From contig CM024753.1 of NCBI GenBank assembly GCA_014218235.1, forward strand, positions 183,434,348-183,498,347: a stretch of 64,000 nt of DNA, given 5' to 3'. Positions 23,940 through 35,802 of the stretch are shown one piece after another. A program made the position numbers and the translations under genes. The stretch's first letter is position 1. Every line of letters begins with the position of its first letter. The stretch is from Colocasia esculenta (Eukaryota; Streptophyta; Magnoliopsida; Alismatales; Araceae). Under the pieces are notes generated by a model that had not been told where the DNA came from, made no database searches, and worked only from the letters and a program-made list of their open reading frames with translations.

Positions 23940-25425
23940 GAGAAATGCTTTGTGCACGTTTGCACGGTCAAAAATGCCACGCTGGAATCACCGGGTCGCT
24001 GGTCATTGGTCCACGTGCAACCCGCCCACGTTAGCCACCCTTACATCTCGCCGCCTGCAACGTAGCTTCCCGAGGCATTTCATCATGAAACCGCCACAGT
24101 CACGAAACCGCAATTGTGTGAGATCTTTTTAAAACCCAATTTTGCCCTTCTCGCCTTTTGTGCCAAAATAATCTGAGAAGAGCCTTCTCCATTGCAACAT
24201 CTAAATGGAGTATTGAGTCTTTGTCACTGGAATCTTTCTATTTGTCACTGGAAATTTTCTATTTATCACAAATAGAAAGATTCCAGTGATAAATAGAAAG
24301 ATTTCACTTTACACAGACTTACAAATTGTAGTGACAAATAGAAAGATTCTAGTGACAAATAGAAAGATTCCACTTTACATAGACTTACGAATTGTAGTGA
24401 CAAATAGAAAGATTCCAGTGACAAATAGATAGATTCCACTTTACATAGACTTACGAATTGTAGTGACAAATAGAAAGATTTCAGTGACAAATACATTCAT
24501 TGTAGTGACAAATAGAAAGATTCCAGTGACAAATAGAAAGATTCCACTTTGCATAGACTTACGAATTGTAGTGACAAATAGAAAGATTTCAGTGACAAAT
24601 ACATTCCTTTCAGTGACAAATAGAAAGATTCCAGTGATAAATACAAAGATTCCAGTTTACATAGACTTACGAATTGTAGTGACAAATAGGTTTATTCTAG
24701 TGACAAATAGAAAGATTTCAGTGAAAAATATATTCCTTTTAGTGACAAATAGATAGATTCTAGTGACAAAAAGAAAGATTCTACTTTAGATAGACTTACG
24801 AATTGTAGTGACAAATAGAAAGATTTCAGTGACAAATACATTCATTGTAGTGACAAATAGAAAGATTCCAGTGACAAATAGAAAGATTCCACTTTGCATA
24901 GACTTACGAATTGTAGTGACAAATAGAAAGATTTCAGTGACAAATACATTCATTTCAGTGACAAATAGAAAGATTCCAGTGATAAATAGAAAGATTCCAG
25001 TGACAAATACATTCATTTCAGTGACAAATAGAAATATTCCAGTGACAAATACAAAGATTCCAGTTTACATAGACTTACGAATTGTAGTGACAAATAGGTT
25101 CATTCCAGTGACAAATACATTTCTTTCAGTGACAAATACAAAGATTACAGTGATAAATACAAAGATTTCACTTTACAAAGACTCAAAAATTCTAGTGATA
25201 AATTGGCACAAAAGGCGGGAAGAGAATTGGGTTTAAAAAATATCTCACATAATTGCGGTTTCGTGACTGTGGTGGTTTCATGATGAAACGTCTCAGGAAG
25301 CCGCGTAGCAGGCGGCGAGGTGTAAGGCGGCTGACGTGGGCGGGTTGCATGTGGACCAATGACCAGGGACCCGGTAATTCCAGCGTAGCGTTTTTGACCG
25401 TGCAAACGTGCACAAAGTATTTCTC
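23940..25425. mobile_element. Foldback Mutator-like element 1, non-autonomous
   Basis: Terminal inverted repeats of about 225 bp (23940-24167 and 25203-25425) begin GAGAAATGCTTTGTGCACG and are highly similar along their length. They are flanked by TAATCGATT (23931-23939 and 25426-25434), a 9-bp duplication as in Mutator-like elements. The same 9-mer recurs in the surrounding array, which weakens that evidence here. The interior is tandem repeats of AGTGACAAATAGAAAGATTCC (21 bp), two of which plus a 24-bp spacer containing CATAGACTTACGAATTGT form a 66-bp unit. No transposase. Confidence 0.75.
24215..25195. repeat. 21/66-bp tandem core of foldback element 1
   Basis: Head-to-tail 21-bp units in one orientation, with the leftmost two units (24215-24265) inverted, giving a small internal hairpin. 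Both 21 and 66 are multiples of three, which explains the long stop-free frames on both strands (for example 24808-25236 and 24266-24496); these are not genes. Confidence 0.85.
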
Positions 25426-25720
25426 TAATCGATTATATCTCACTATGACAAGTGTTGCTTTCTACAATTAAGTGTCATAATGGGCACTATAATCAATTGT
25501 GTGCCTTAATAATTAATTATATTTCACTGTGACAAGTGTTGGTCCTCTGAGACCAAGTGCCATAATGGGCGCTATAATTGATTATGTGTCCCGATAATCA
25601 ATTATGTCTCATTGTGATGAGTTTCAATTTCTACAACTAAGTACCCACAGTGGGTACTATGACAATTTATGTTCTATGATTGAGTTTCCTTCCCGATAAT
25701 CAATTATGCACTATATGGTA

Positions 25721-26758
25721 TATAATTTCTATAGGTTGTATATACTATATATCAGATCTTGCGATAATTCGATTATGTATGTTATGTAATACGTGAGCTT
25801 GAAGGATCTGTAAATTATTCTATTGAGTTGTGGTCTCATGAAACCTCCACACATATTTTTCAGGTAGTGATGAGAAGACTTTAAATATACTTGAAGTTTT
25901 AAAGTAGGTGGATCTCAGTGGAATCTAAAGAGTTCCCGGAGAAGAATATTACCTTTGTAAACATTGTTTTAAGGTTTCCTAAGTAAATTAGTTATAGTTA
26001 AGTACCAGTTAGCATCAAACTATGTAAGAGTTAATTTGTTGAACTGAAAAGGGCGTAATCATGAAATAGTCTTACAATTTAATAAAGTTTATGAATTTTG
26101 TAGCAATGAATGTGTGTATGTGTATTTTGTCTACTCTCTTGTTTTAAATAAGTTGAGTTGTTTCCACTATTACATTCCTGAATGCATAAAATAAAAATAA
26201 TACTTTCCATGGGTCAGGGATGTGACATTGATAGCCTAACATAAAATATCCTTTTGTCTGATTAAATATTAATTTATCATTCAAATTCAGATCATTCGAT
26301 CTCAAAAGATATGATTTGATATCTGAGTGAAAATATTGTAAGATTTATTTATTTGGGCGCTGATCTGTTTCATTGAGAAATGCTTGTCAATATATTTTTT
26401 TTTGGAGAAAAAATCTCATTTGTCAGACAGATATTGTGTATTTGCAAAAAGACAAATGACAACGTGACAGTACAAGAGAGATCTCCATACCATATATGTC
26501 CATAGTTTCTCGATTCCATGACTAATAAATTATTACTTTATATAGCATAAAAATGATATAAACTCTGATGTAGGAGATCTTCTTATATTTTTTCCGACAT
26601 CTATGTATTTTATTGTCAGATCTTGAGCAGCACATCAAGTAGACGAAATGGAAAATGTTAAAGATTTACTCACATAGGAAGTAGACGTTTGGACGATAAC
26701 TATCTACACTATATAATGGTCATCAAGCTCAAGCGACTATAGCCTTTTAAGAATATAA
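25721..26758. other. AT-rich intergenic DNA
   Basis: No gene, repeat structure or element end could be supported between the 85-bp array and the GC-rich frame at 26759. Confidence 0.3.
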
Positions 26759-27029
26759 GGTGATGAGAAGAATACACAACGAAAGAGCACGCCCAATGCG
26801 GAGGTGGACTTCGATGCGCCCCGGTGGCGTGCACCCAATACCGATGGATCTTTCACGAGCCTTCCGGATGCAACGGCTCTGCGAAAGGCGGTTGGACTTG
26901 TCCATGGGATCTCCCGTTTCGCCTTCGAAGCTGCCGTTGCCAGCCGAAGGCTCTTCCTCGGTCCCTCTACACCTTTGCGTCGCCGCCGTTCGCTCCCTTG
27001 TAGCAGGCATCGTGCCTCGCCGCAGCTCT
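26759..27029 (+). other. GC-rich open frame, possible first exon of an unidentified gene
   Basis: A local GC island in AT-rich DNA. One plus-strand frame is open from 26759 through 27283, and a plausible splice donor (TG|GTATGC) occurs at 27030. No ATG precedes it in this frame and I recognise no domain. The following DNA is T-rich, as in plant introns. It could instead be a promoter CpG island or part of the opposite strand, where a frame is also open. Confidence 0.25.
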
Positions 27030-27770
27030 GGTATGCACCTAATGTCATTCTCCTTCCAGCCGCGGTGATCTTCCTGCCTTTCTGGGCTTGCCTGTTGCTT
27101 TCCTTCTTCTCTGGACGTCTTCGCGAAGGGCCTAAAGCTTTCCCGTGTTCATTTCTGTCTTTTTATGCGACCCTCGAGGTCTGGGCGTGCAGCAGTTCTG
27201 TTTGTGCGCTTTGGTCTTGTCCCTCTTTAGGATCTACTTTGATCCGGAATTTTGTTATGATCTCTTTCCGGGAGGGCCCATGAAGTGGGACGGTTGGTTG
27301 CGTGTCCTGTCCATGAATTTGCCCTTTGCTTTTATCATATTCTTCTTGCTCGGTTCTTTAGCACGTAGTCATTTTATTCGTTTAGTCAGGATATTTCTTG
27401 TTTCTTCCTGAGGATATAAAGTCACCGAACTGATGCTTTCAAGGTCGTCCAATTTTGTCATCTTTTTGTACGTTCTTCAGGTATTCTGTTTATCAGTTCA
27501 TCATTTGTTTGTATATTCTTCAGGTATTCTGTTTATCAGTACATCATTTGTTTGTATGTTCTTCAAGTATTCTGTTCATCTGTTCATCAATTGTTTGTAT
27601 ATTCTTCAAGTATCCTGTTTGCTGGTTCAGTCTAAATGTGTATGGATAATTGATACATACGTTGGTACCATGATACGTTTGGTGAATTATGTTTTTTTGG
27701 TTCGTAGGAGCTGTATTTACACTCACGTAGGTTACTTATTTGATTCATACATCAAATGCAATTTCTGTAG

Positions 27771-27818
27771 GACATTCCACAGCACGTGCTGCTTCAGTGC
27801 GCAACCCTCCTCAACCAG
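27771..27818 (+). other. Possible 48-bp exon
   Basis: Bounded by CTGTAG and GTGATG and open in all three frames. Its phase does not fit the exon at 28505 without a further exon between them, so it is listed only as a candidate. Confidence 0.2.
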
Positions 27819-28139
27819 GTGATGCGCACTCCCCCCCCCCCCCCCTTCTATATAATTGTTTTCCAATCATTCATTTGTTTTAAAAAATCTGTAGAATTGC
27901 TCTTGAACAACTCTGCAGGCCCAGGTTAGGTCTGTAGATGATTTTTTTTCTAGTCACAGTGTTTATAAATTCCAAGCAATCTCTTAAGTATTCCTCCTAA
28001 GTAGGAGTTTTCTGCATAATCTTGTGACTTTTCCTCCCGTACACGCAGCTATTCTGCCTAGTTTAGGGCCTTTAGGCAACGATCCTGGTTTCGGAGGCCC
28101 CACCATGGGGAATGAATTGTATGAGTTTTGTCACCTGTA

Positions 28140-28370
28140 AGAAGCCCTTAGACATAGGTTCTCATGAGTCCATAGGTTAAAGTTCTTCTCTCGCACAACT
28201 GTGGGTAGTGGGATTTGAACCCATGACCTCCGTTATGAAAGGAAGGTATGATTTGTGACCTGTACTGCTGCCATATGGTGTAAGCCACATATGAATGTGG
28301 CGATACATCAATGATAAAAATGATGAAACACATAATTATGAATAGAGGAGAATCAGGCTGCACTGAAATG
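28140..28370 (-). mobile_element. Possible tRNA-derived SINE
   Basis: The minus strand contains GGTTCAAATCC (B-box form) preceded by GGCTTACACCATATGGCAGC, which could be a decayed A box. No target duplication or A-tail was found. Confidence 0.3.
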
Positions 28371-30485
28371 AAATAGAGTGTCTATTGGTGTTCTTGTCAT
28401 TACCTTAAGAGGTTGTTGCTTTTGCTCGTCTTTGTTATTTGTGACTTTCTGTCACTACTGACCAGATAGCCTGCCCTTTCTACGTTTGATCCTTTTATTG
28501 CTAGGTGCAATTCTTTTGGTATTAAGTTGCATAGTACACTTGTGCACTTGGAGGTTCTTATCCCAGAGGATGGTTCTTTAGAGGGTCTTATAGACTCAAT
28601 AGTGAATGAAATTGAGACTGTCCTGTCAGCTGTAATCATTGGGATTTCATGATTTAGTGATTAAAGCTATGCATGGTTACGTGTAGATTCAAGTTTCAAC
28701 ATTGACACTCAATTTTGTATCTGTTTAAGAATTCCATATTGTTTCCCAATTCCCATTGCCTAGGCCATGAAATCCTTAGAGTTTGTTGGGTAGTTGTCTC
28801 TTTGTTTGTTTTCATTTTCGTTGCCATTGATTTCTAGCATTCTGTTTTTTTTATTTGTTTTTTACCCTACAGATTAAAGCAGGATGTTAATTGGCTTTGA
28901 AATTTGCTTTTTTCTAAGCCTGCAGGCTCCTATATTTGCAGAGGCATTCGCTCACTTGCCAAGGTTGTGATGTGAAACAAGAATTCTTACCACCCCCTCA
29001 TCTTTACCTTAATCTAGTCACCCGCTCTTTCACTCCCTCTCCCCCCTTTTTGGTTGTGTGCATGTACATATGAGACACGTGGTGAGATGAGGTAAAAATA
29101 TCTTACCTCCCCTTATCTTTATGTTAGAAATCCATGATTCCCTTCTACTTCCCTCCATCCCTATCTCTTTTTTGTGTGTGTCCATGCACATGTGCATACA
29201 TGTATCACATGCACATGCATGGGCAAGCCAACTCTCTTGGGTTACATGCTACTGTAATATGTATATTATTTATTTATTTATACGTGCATATGTGTGTGTT
29301 GTTGCATGCTTCTGATTTTGTTTTTTGAGTATAGTCTGCTATCAGTTAAAAATGTTTTTGTTGTTGTTGCATTTTGTACTAGATATGTGCATATGACTCT
29401 TCATGTTATTCTTTCATTTCCTTTTTTTCTTTAGTTATAGTGTATTTTTTGTTGCTGTTTCTGCTGCTTGTGGTATATTTCTGTCTTTGTAATTATATAT
29501 TTCTTTGCTGTGTTTAGACATCAGACAATACTTCTTTTGATATTGTCTAATGTCTTTTCTAGATTATATGCTAGTGCTACTATTTTTCAACTTTAATTGT
29601 GAATGACTTCTTGGTAGCTAATGACTCTTTTAGAAATGCCTAATGCTCTTTCTCTATCATATGATATGCTCTTTTTGTTTGCTTAATTTTCCTGGAGAAC
29701 TCACTAACAAATAGCTGCTCTTTCTGCAAATTGATCTTCATGTATTGGGTTTTTTTTTTTTTTTTTGAGACTTAACTATCATCACATGGTTTTTTTGGGA
29801 TGAGGGTTGCCTTCTAGTACCTTTTTTCTTCATTGGCATCCTCCTGTTTCTTGTGTATTTGTATAGAAGTCATTTCATATGCCTATTTGAGGCTAAAGAA
29901 GTCACTGGTCTCGCTTCTTAAATACATAGATAGGCGCACATTGATATAGTGAACCAATGTATGTGGCCATATGTTCAAGATTAAGGAGTATTTCACATTT
30001 GAAATGAAATTGGTAGTTATGTCAATATTTTGGAGATACACAAAATACCATTCCAGGTGACTCTCTCTATCCCTCTGTTTCTGAACCTATTTCCCTATAT
30101 CCGCCTTCCACCATAGGAAGATAGAATCTGAAAAAAAAAACCTTTTTTTCCATCCACACCCCCACTATTTATCTCTGTCTGTTGTCCACTCCACTCCAAC
30201 GCCTCATCCTTCTTAACATGTGGTCCTATTGTCCAATCCTTTTCCTATGAAATTTGTAAATACATCTTTTTCTTCCTGATAAATCATTTCTCAAGATTTT
30301 CTTGTTTTTCAAGTGATTATTTTCTTTGATTCTTCATTTGCAAGGAAAATGTGAGAATGCAAATGATCTATGGTTGTCATTTCTTCTCCATTTTTTTTAA
30401 TCTTTTGTGCAATAATGTTTAGGTGGAGAAATTTGGCAGCACAGCTCACATCCTCGTTTTCAAATAATGATGCAAATATTGACTA

Positions 30486-30603
30486 AGTAAACAAGGGTTA
30501 TCATTTCACTAAGAGAAATAAAACCATATATATATGTCAGCTGTACCCTAGGTACACTATAAGCAATACACTGCCAATACTAGAGATATCATTAATTCTA
30601 ATA
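30486..30603 (-). repeat. 3' LTR of the Ale element
   Basis: Pairs with 35691-35802. Its outer-strand start is TATTAGAATTAA, one base off the TGTTAGAATTAA of the 5' copy. Confidence 0.8.
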
Positions 30604-30616
30604 CTCCCTCTCGAGC
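30604..30616 (-). other. Polypurine tract of the Ale element
   Basis: Minus strand GCTCGAGAGGGAG immediately before the 3' LTR; it is translated as part of the pol C-terminus. Confidence 0.75.
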
Positions 30617-33450
30617 TGGGGCATATATATCAAACATATCCAGCTTGCTGCATAGAGTAACAAACTGACACACTCCAAGAGCCTTGGTAAACAAATCCAC
30701 CAAATGTTCTTCTGTTGGAGTGAAGGGAGTGCATATCTTCTGAGACATGACAACATCTCTCACAAAATGACAGTCCACCTCAATGTGTTTGGTCCGTTCA
30801 TGGTAGACGATTTTTGGCAATATGGATTGCTGCTTCATTACCATGATGCGTCTTCATAGGCTCTAAATATGTAACTCCAAAATCAGACATAAGACTCTGT
30901 AACCACACCATTTCACATGCAGTCTGAGCCATAGCCCTATATTCTGCTTCAACACTAGATCGAGCCACCACATTTTGTTTCTTACTCCTCCAAGTCACCA
31001 AATTTCCACCAACGTAGGTACAAAAGCCTGATGTAGATGGCCTGTCCAATTTGGAGCTCATATAATCTGCATATGAAAAAGCTTCAATTTTCAAATGACC
31101 ATGTTTTTTATACAACAGACCTTTACCAGGAGTGGTCTTAATACAGTGCATGATTTTTAGAGCTGCTTCCCAGTGACATGTTTTTGGTGCCTGCATAAAC
31201 CGACTCACAACTCCAACAGCAAAGGCAGTGCCAGGGTGACTGTCAAATAAATCAACTTTCCACATAGTCGCCGATATCTAGCCGCATCACTAAAATCAAG
31301 ACTTCTATCAACATCTCGCTCCTGTTGTGGAACCGTAGGTGTTTCAGCTGGCTTACATCCTAGTAAACCCATCTCCTTAAGAAGATGTAGGGCATATTTC
31401 CTTTGAGAAAGAAAGAGACACCTTCCTGTCCATAGGCTATTTCTATGCCTAGAAAGTAGCACGACCTGCCGAGATTCTTTGTAACAAAATGTCGTTCCAG
31501 GTACTTCTTCCAAACTTCTTGCACACCATCTGCATCACTATCAATAAGAAGCATATCATCAATATTCACAATCAAAATAACAACACCAACAGATGAGTGG
31601 CGGACAAAGACAAAATGATTAGCCTGACTTCTCTTTAAACCAATTCCAGAAGCAATGTGTCTATATCAAACCATGCACGAGGGCTCTGTTTTAAACCATA
31701 GATAGCCTTTTTCAGTTCACAAACCAACTCTCCCTAAGCAACGTACCCTGGAGATTGCTCTGTATACACCTCCTCCTGAAGATCACCATATAGGAAAGCA
31801 TTTTTCACGTCCATCTGAAGCATCGGCCAGCCCTGATTAATAGCAAGTGAGAAAAGCACCCGTACAGAATTCATACGAGCCACAGGGGAGAAGGTTTCAA
31901 AATAATAAACTCCATAGGTTTGTGTAAACCCTTTGGCAACAAGTCTAGCTTTATACTTATCAATAGTGCCATCAAGAGAGTATTTCACAGTAAACACCCA
32001 ACAGCAAGCGACAGAAGTAACATGAGCTGGGAGGCGTACAATTATCCAAGTACCACCAGAGAGAAGAGCATTCATTTCATCATCCATAGCAATTTTCCGC
32101 TCAGGTCTAGAAAGTGCCTGTGACACAGTCTTAGGAATAGAGACAATAGAAATAGACAAGGCAAATTGACGGAAAGAGGGAGACAATGGCGCATAGGAAA
32201 CAAAATTGCCAATAGATGTTGATAAATACTTTTGTATGACCTCACCCCTTTCCGAACAACAATGAGAAGATGAAGGTACGAAGGAGGTGGAGAAGAGGGC
32301 TCACCAGAAGGAGAGGGATCTGCTGGTGAAGAAGATGACAGCTGAGAGTGATCCATTGGATCTGGTACCCACTGCTGATAAACCTGTCCATAAAATTGTC
32401 TGTAATTGGTGGCTCAGAGTCTCCATTGTCAGTGACAGGAACCGAGTCAGATGGAAATAAGACAGGTGGGAGAGGAACCTTTGAAGTAGAAGGAGTAGTT
32501 TGCACATCAGGAGGAGTAGGATAGAAAGGTATAGACTGAAAGAAGGTAACGTCAGCAGAAGCATACGATTTTCGAGACTCAGGCTCAAAACAGCGGTACC
32601 CTTTTTGAGTTCGAGAATATCCAAGGAAGATGCAGGGAACCGATCTAGGGGACAATTTATCATGACGCGGACCAAGAGAATGAACAAAGCATTTACATCC
32701 AAACACTCGAGGAACAACAAGAAAGCGAGAAGTGTTTGGATGTAGACAAGAGAATGGGGATTGCCCATTTAACACCTTGCTTGGAACACAATTTATAAGG
32801 TAACAAGAGATAAGTACCACATCTTCCCGATATTGTTTTGGTACACGCATATGAAATAGTAAAGTATGAGCAACATCAAGAAGATGATGGTTCTTCCTCT
32901 CAGTCATTCCATTTTGTTGAGATGTATAATGGCATGATGTTTGGTGAACAATCCCATGTGAAGACCAAAAAGAAACAAACTGGGACTGTGTGTACTCCAA
33001 AGCATTATCAGTGCACAAAATTTTAATAGATGCAGAATATTGGTTTTTATTTCAGCATAAAAACTTTGGAATACAGACAAAACACCAGACCTAGACTTGA
33101 GAAAAAACACCCAGGTCATGTGAGAAAAATCATCTATAAACGTAACAAAAGAACAAAATCCGAGTATGGAGGGAACATGAGAAGGTCCCCAGATGTCGGA
33201 ATGAATGAGATGAAAAGGAGTAGCGTTCCGTTTATTATGACTCAAAGGAAATGATGCACGATGATGCTTGCCCAACTCGCATTCATCATAATGGAAATTA
33301 TTGACCATAGAGGGAACATAGACAATTGTCCCAGGCCTCAGAAGAGAGGGATGACCCAATCTGCAATGCCACTGATATGGATCCTCGTGGGCTGAAACAG
33401 TTTTGAAGAGGTTTACCTGCAGCGACATAGTAGAGCCCATCATATTAAAC

Positions 33451-33451
<1 letters not shown>

Positions 33452-33490
<39 letters not shown>
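33452..33490. repeat. 39-base poly-C tract
   Basis: An uninterrupted run of C in the Ale pol region, followed by ACCCACCCACC. It gives a poly-Gly stretch in the minus-strand frame. Length may be uncertain because such runs are hard to sequence. Confidence 0.85.
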
Positions 33491-34967
33491 ACCCACCCAC
33501 CAATCGTCTTCTTCGACCGGAGGTCCTAGAAGATCCAATAAGATGGATAAAAGGTTACTGTACAATTCAAGGAACGAGTTAATATGTTGATGGAGAGAAG
33601 ATTGATAGGAAATTTAGGAACATAAAGAACATCATTCAAGGTTAGATGGGATGAACAAAGTACGCCTTTGCCTTCAACAAATGGGTGAGAACCGTTGGCT
33701 ATTGCAATTGGCGCATGAGATTTAGAAAGAGTATGTGAAGAGAAAAGGGAGCGGTCACCTGTCATGTGACAAGAAGCTCCAGAGTCCGTAATCCAGGAGG
33801 GATTATGAACAGCGAGCACACTATTTGAGGGAGTAAAGGCATGAAATGAGGTGGAAGAAGTTGCCACGGAGCTCTTAATGATACGTTGAATAGCCTCATG
33901 TTCCTCTCGGTACAAAGTTATTTCCGCCATCCTGTTGAGAAGGTGCTGTAGTAGAGAGATCCGACTGCTGCGAAATAGTGATGACGATTGATTGTTGGAC
34001 CCAACTCCAAGATTCACCTTTGGACTTGACTTATTGCCCCCTTTTCCACACTTTTGCCAGCAGAATTCAGATTGGTGATTGGACCTTCCACAGTGATTGC
34101 AAGGTTGACGACCGCGGCCGCATCCACGACCATACCCAATAGCAGCCAGCATAGATGCGCTTCTGGCTTCCCATATCTCCACTGACAATTGTTTACCCAA
34201 TTGTAGAAATTTCAGCATTTATATGAGGTGTCGTGCTAGCCCGTACCACGTGAGAGAATGCGTTTGCAAGCTGTCGTATAACTGTGTCAGCCAATAAATT
34301 ATCTCTGACATGCTGAAGATTTTCGTCAAGTTCAGATGAAAATTTAGCAACAATAAATTCTTCACGCTGCTTCTGTATCTTTGTGAGTTCTCTGGTAGTA
34401 GGCTGGTACAAAAGGAGTTAATTCCATAACCCTTGTGTTTCTGAGAAGTATTGTGCAACATTCCTATCATCCTGTTTGATTGCAAATAACTTGGAATAAA
34501 GGTTATAGATTTGGGAGATATTCCTCTCACCCAAATATGTGTGCTTCAAAGAATCCCACATCTCTTTCGCTGTCTCTAGAAAGGGATATTAAAGATATAT
34601 GTCTCACAGCTATTACCAATCACCGAGATGACAGTCCCATCGTTCACTTGCCAGGTTTTAAAAGCTTTTTGATCTGTTTTGGCTGGTGGATCCTTTTCTA
34701 CATGATGCAACTTTTTCATAGACATGAGGAGGAATCTAAATGCCCTAGACCATTGATAGTTGGTGCCATTCAATTTGACTGACGTGGCTAGCACATGACC
34801 GGAAATAGAAGGTGCCTTAACCGAGGAAGAATCCCCCATGATCAACTCGACGCGGACAATAGAACAAGACAAGAACTAGATGGTGATGCCAAAACAAGAG
34901 TGGTGAGCACATAAGGGAACTATACGTGTGTTGTCATGTTGACCATAACCAAGAGGAGCGTCGCTTC

Positions 34968-35317
34968 TAGGGGTGTTCATTAAACGGTTCAACCCGAAAA
35001 ATAGAACTGAACCGACCGGTTCTGTTCGGTTCGGGTTGAAGAGTCCCACGGTTCAGTTCGGTTCTCTATTGGGAAACCGAATATATATTAAATATATTTA
35101 ATAATAAATAATATCACAAAGGAAAGCTTAGCCTAGTGGGCTAGCGCTTTCCATTTCTCATGGGACCGCCGAACCGCCCTTAGATGTGTGTGTGTGTGTT
35201 TTTTTTTTCCGGTTCAAACTGAACCGAACCGGTTCAGTTTGAACAGAAGTTCAGTTCAGTTTCGGTTCACCCAAAAAATGGGGTGAACCAGACCGAACTG
35301 GACCATGTTCACCCCTA
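34968..35317. mobile_element. hAT-type MITE inside the Ale leader, 350 bp
   Basis: Ends TAGGGGTGTTCA and TGTTCACCCCTA; exact 8-bp duplication GTCGCTTC (34960-34967, 35318-35325). Sub-terminal AACCGAACC-rich arms are inverted. The centre has TAGCCTAGTGGGCTAGCGC, similar to a tRNA A box, and a (TG)n-T9 run, perhaps a trapped SINE fragment. Confidence 0.88.
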
Positions 35318-35678
35318 GTCGCTTCTACCATGCACTGGCTAGACGAGGAGGAAGTGAAATCCGACTCCGACGACGAGAAGACCCACTGCTGCGACTGGAG
35401 AAGATCAAGCACCCGAGAGGAGTGCCATAGGAAGCCACCGCAAGGGCAGAGGAGCTTGCCACTGATGGTGGTAACCACGGCGGGTCGCTGGTGGCCCCGT
35501 GGGTTGGATCTGCGCCCGCAGCCGCAGTAGTCGCAACAGCCATTGGCTGCTGGGGGGTGGCTGCTGATGGGGATTGCAGGCGTGGCTGTAGGCGACCTCT
35601 GTCCACTGCTACGGAAATGGAGAGAGAGAGAGAGAGAGAGAGTGGCGAAGGAGGGTGGGGTTGCACCAGAGCCCTAAG

Positions 35679-35690
35679 GCTCTGATACCA
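35679..35690 (-). other. Primer-binding site of the Ale element
   Basis: Minus strand TGGTATCAGAGC followed by CTTAGGGC, directly after the 5' LTR end CTTTACT. Confidence 0.88.
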
Positions 35691-35802
35691 AGTAAAGAAG
35701 GTTATCGTTTCATTAAGATATATATACACCTGGGCACACAGTAAGCTGTACCCTAGGTACACTATAATCAATGCACTACTAGAAATATCGTTAATTCTAA
35801 CA
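35691..35802 (-). repeat. 5' LTR of the Ale element
   Basis: Begins TGTTAGAATTAACG on the element's strand; outer flank is the GACTA duplication. Confidence 0.82.

Larger units (their letters stand above)
23530..25720. repeat. 85-bp tandem array with palindromic TAATCGATTA cores, interrupted
   Basis: About eight diverged units of about 85 bp. Each has an ATAATCGATTATGTG-like palindrome, a second one (CGATAATCAATTA), then CTCATTGTGACAAGTGTTGA and GTGCCATAATGGGC. Unit starts fall near 23570, 23653, 23741, 23826, 23911, 25488, 25572 and 25657. The foldback element 23940-25425 lies inside the fifth unit. Confidence 0.8.
30557..34839 (-). pseudogene. Ale copia gag-pol, disrupted
   Basis: Reads from ATG 34839 to a stop at 30557 inside the 3' LTR. 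Domains in order: gag (LNGTNYQWSRAFRFLLM near residue 22), CCHC-type knuckle region near 34100 (CNHCGRSNHQSEFCWQ), protease DSGASCHMTG near 33790, pre-integrase WHCRLGHPSLL near 33370, integrase core with IHSDIWGP, FIDDFSHMTWVF and CTDNALEY, reverse transcriptase with KARLVAKGF and MDVKNAFLYGDL, the catalytic VNIDD segment near 31560, and RNase H with SYADYMSSKLDRPSTSGFC. At least five frame changes or stops occur (near 34576, 34219, 33520, 32300, 31734), and a 39-base poly-C tract replaces normal sequence near 33470. Confidence 0.88.
30486..35802 (-). mobile_element. Ale-type Ty1/copia retrotransposon
   Basis: Short LTRs of 118 bp (30486-30603) and 112 bp (35691-35802) share GTACCCTAGGTACACTATAA. 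The target duplication GACTA is exact (30481-30485, 35803-35807). Minus-strand order: 5' LTR, primer-binding site TGGTATCAGAGC (35679-35690), a GC-rich leader with a later MITE, gag-pol, polypurine tract, 3' LTR. Short LTRs, a pol frame that runs through the polypurine tract into the LTR, and overall length without the MITE of about 4.96 kb fit the Ale/Retrofit lineage. LTR divergence is above 10% by eye, so it is old relative to the SIRE-like copy. Confidence 0.9.

Noticed and set aside
23530..25720. CRISPR-like or satellite array with spacers
   Set aside because: Repeats are diverged, spacers are themselves repeated, and the context is a plant nuclear genome.
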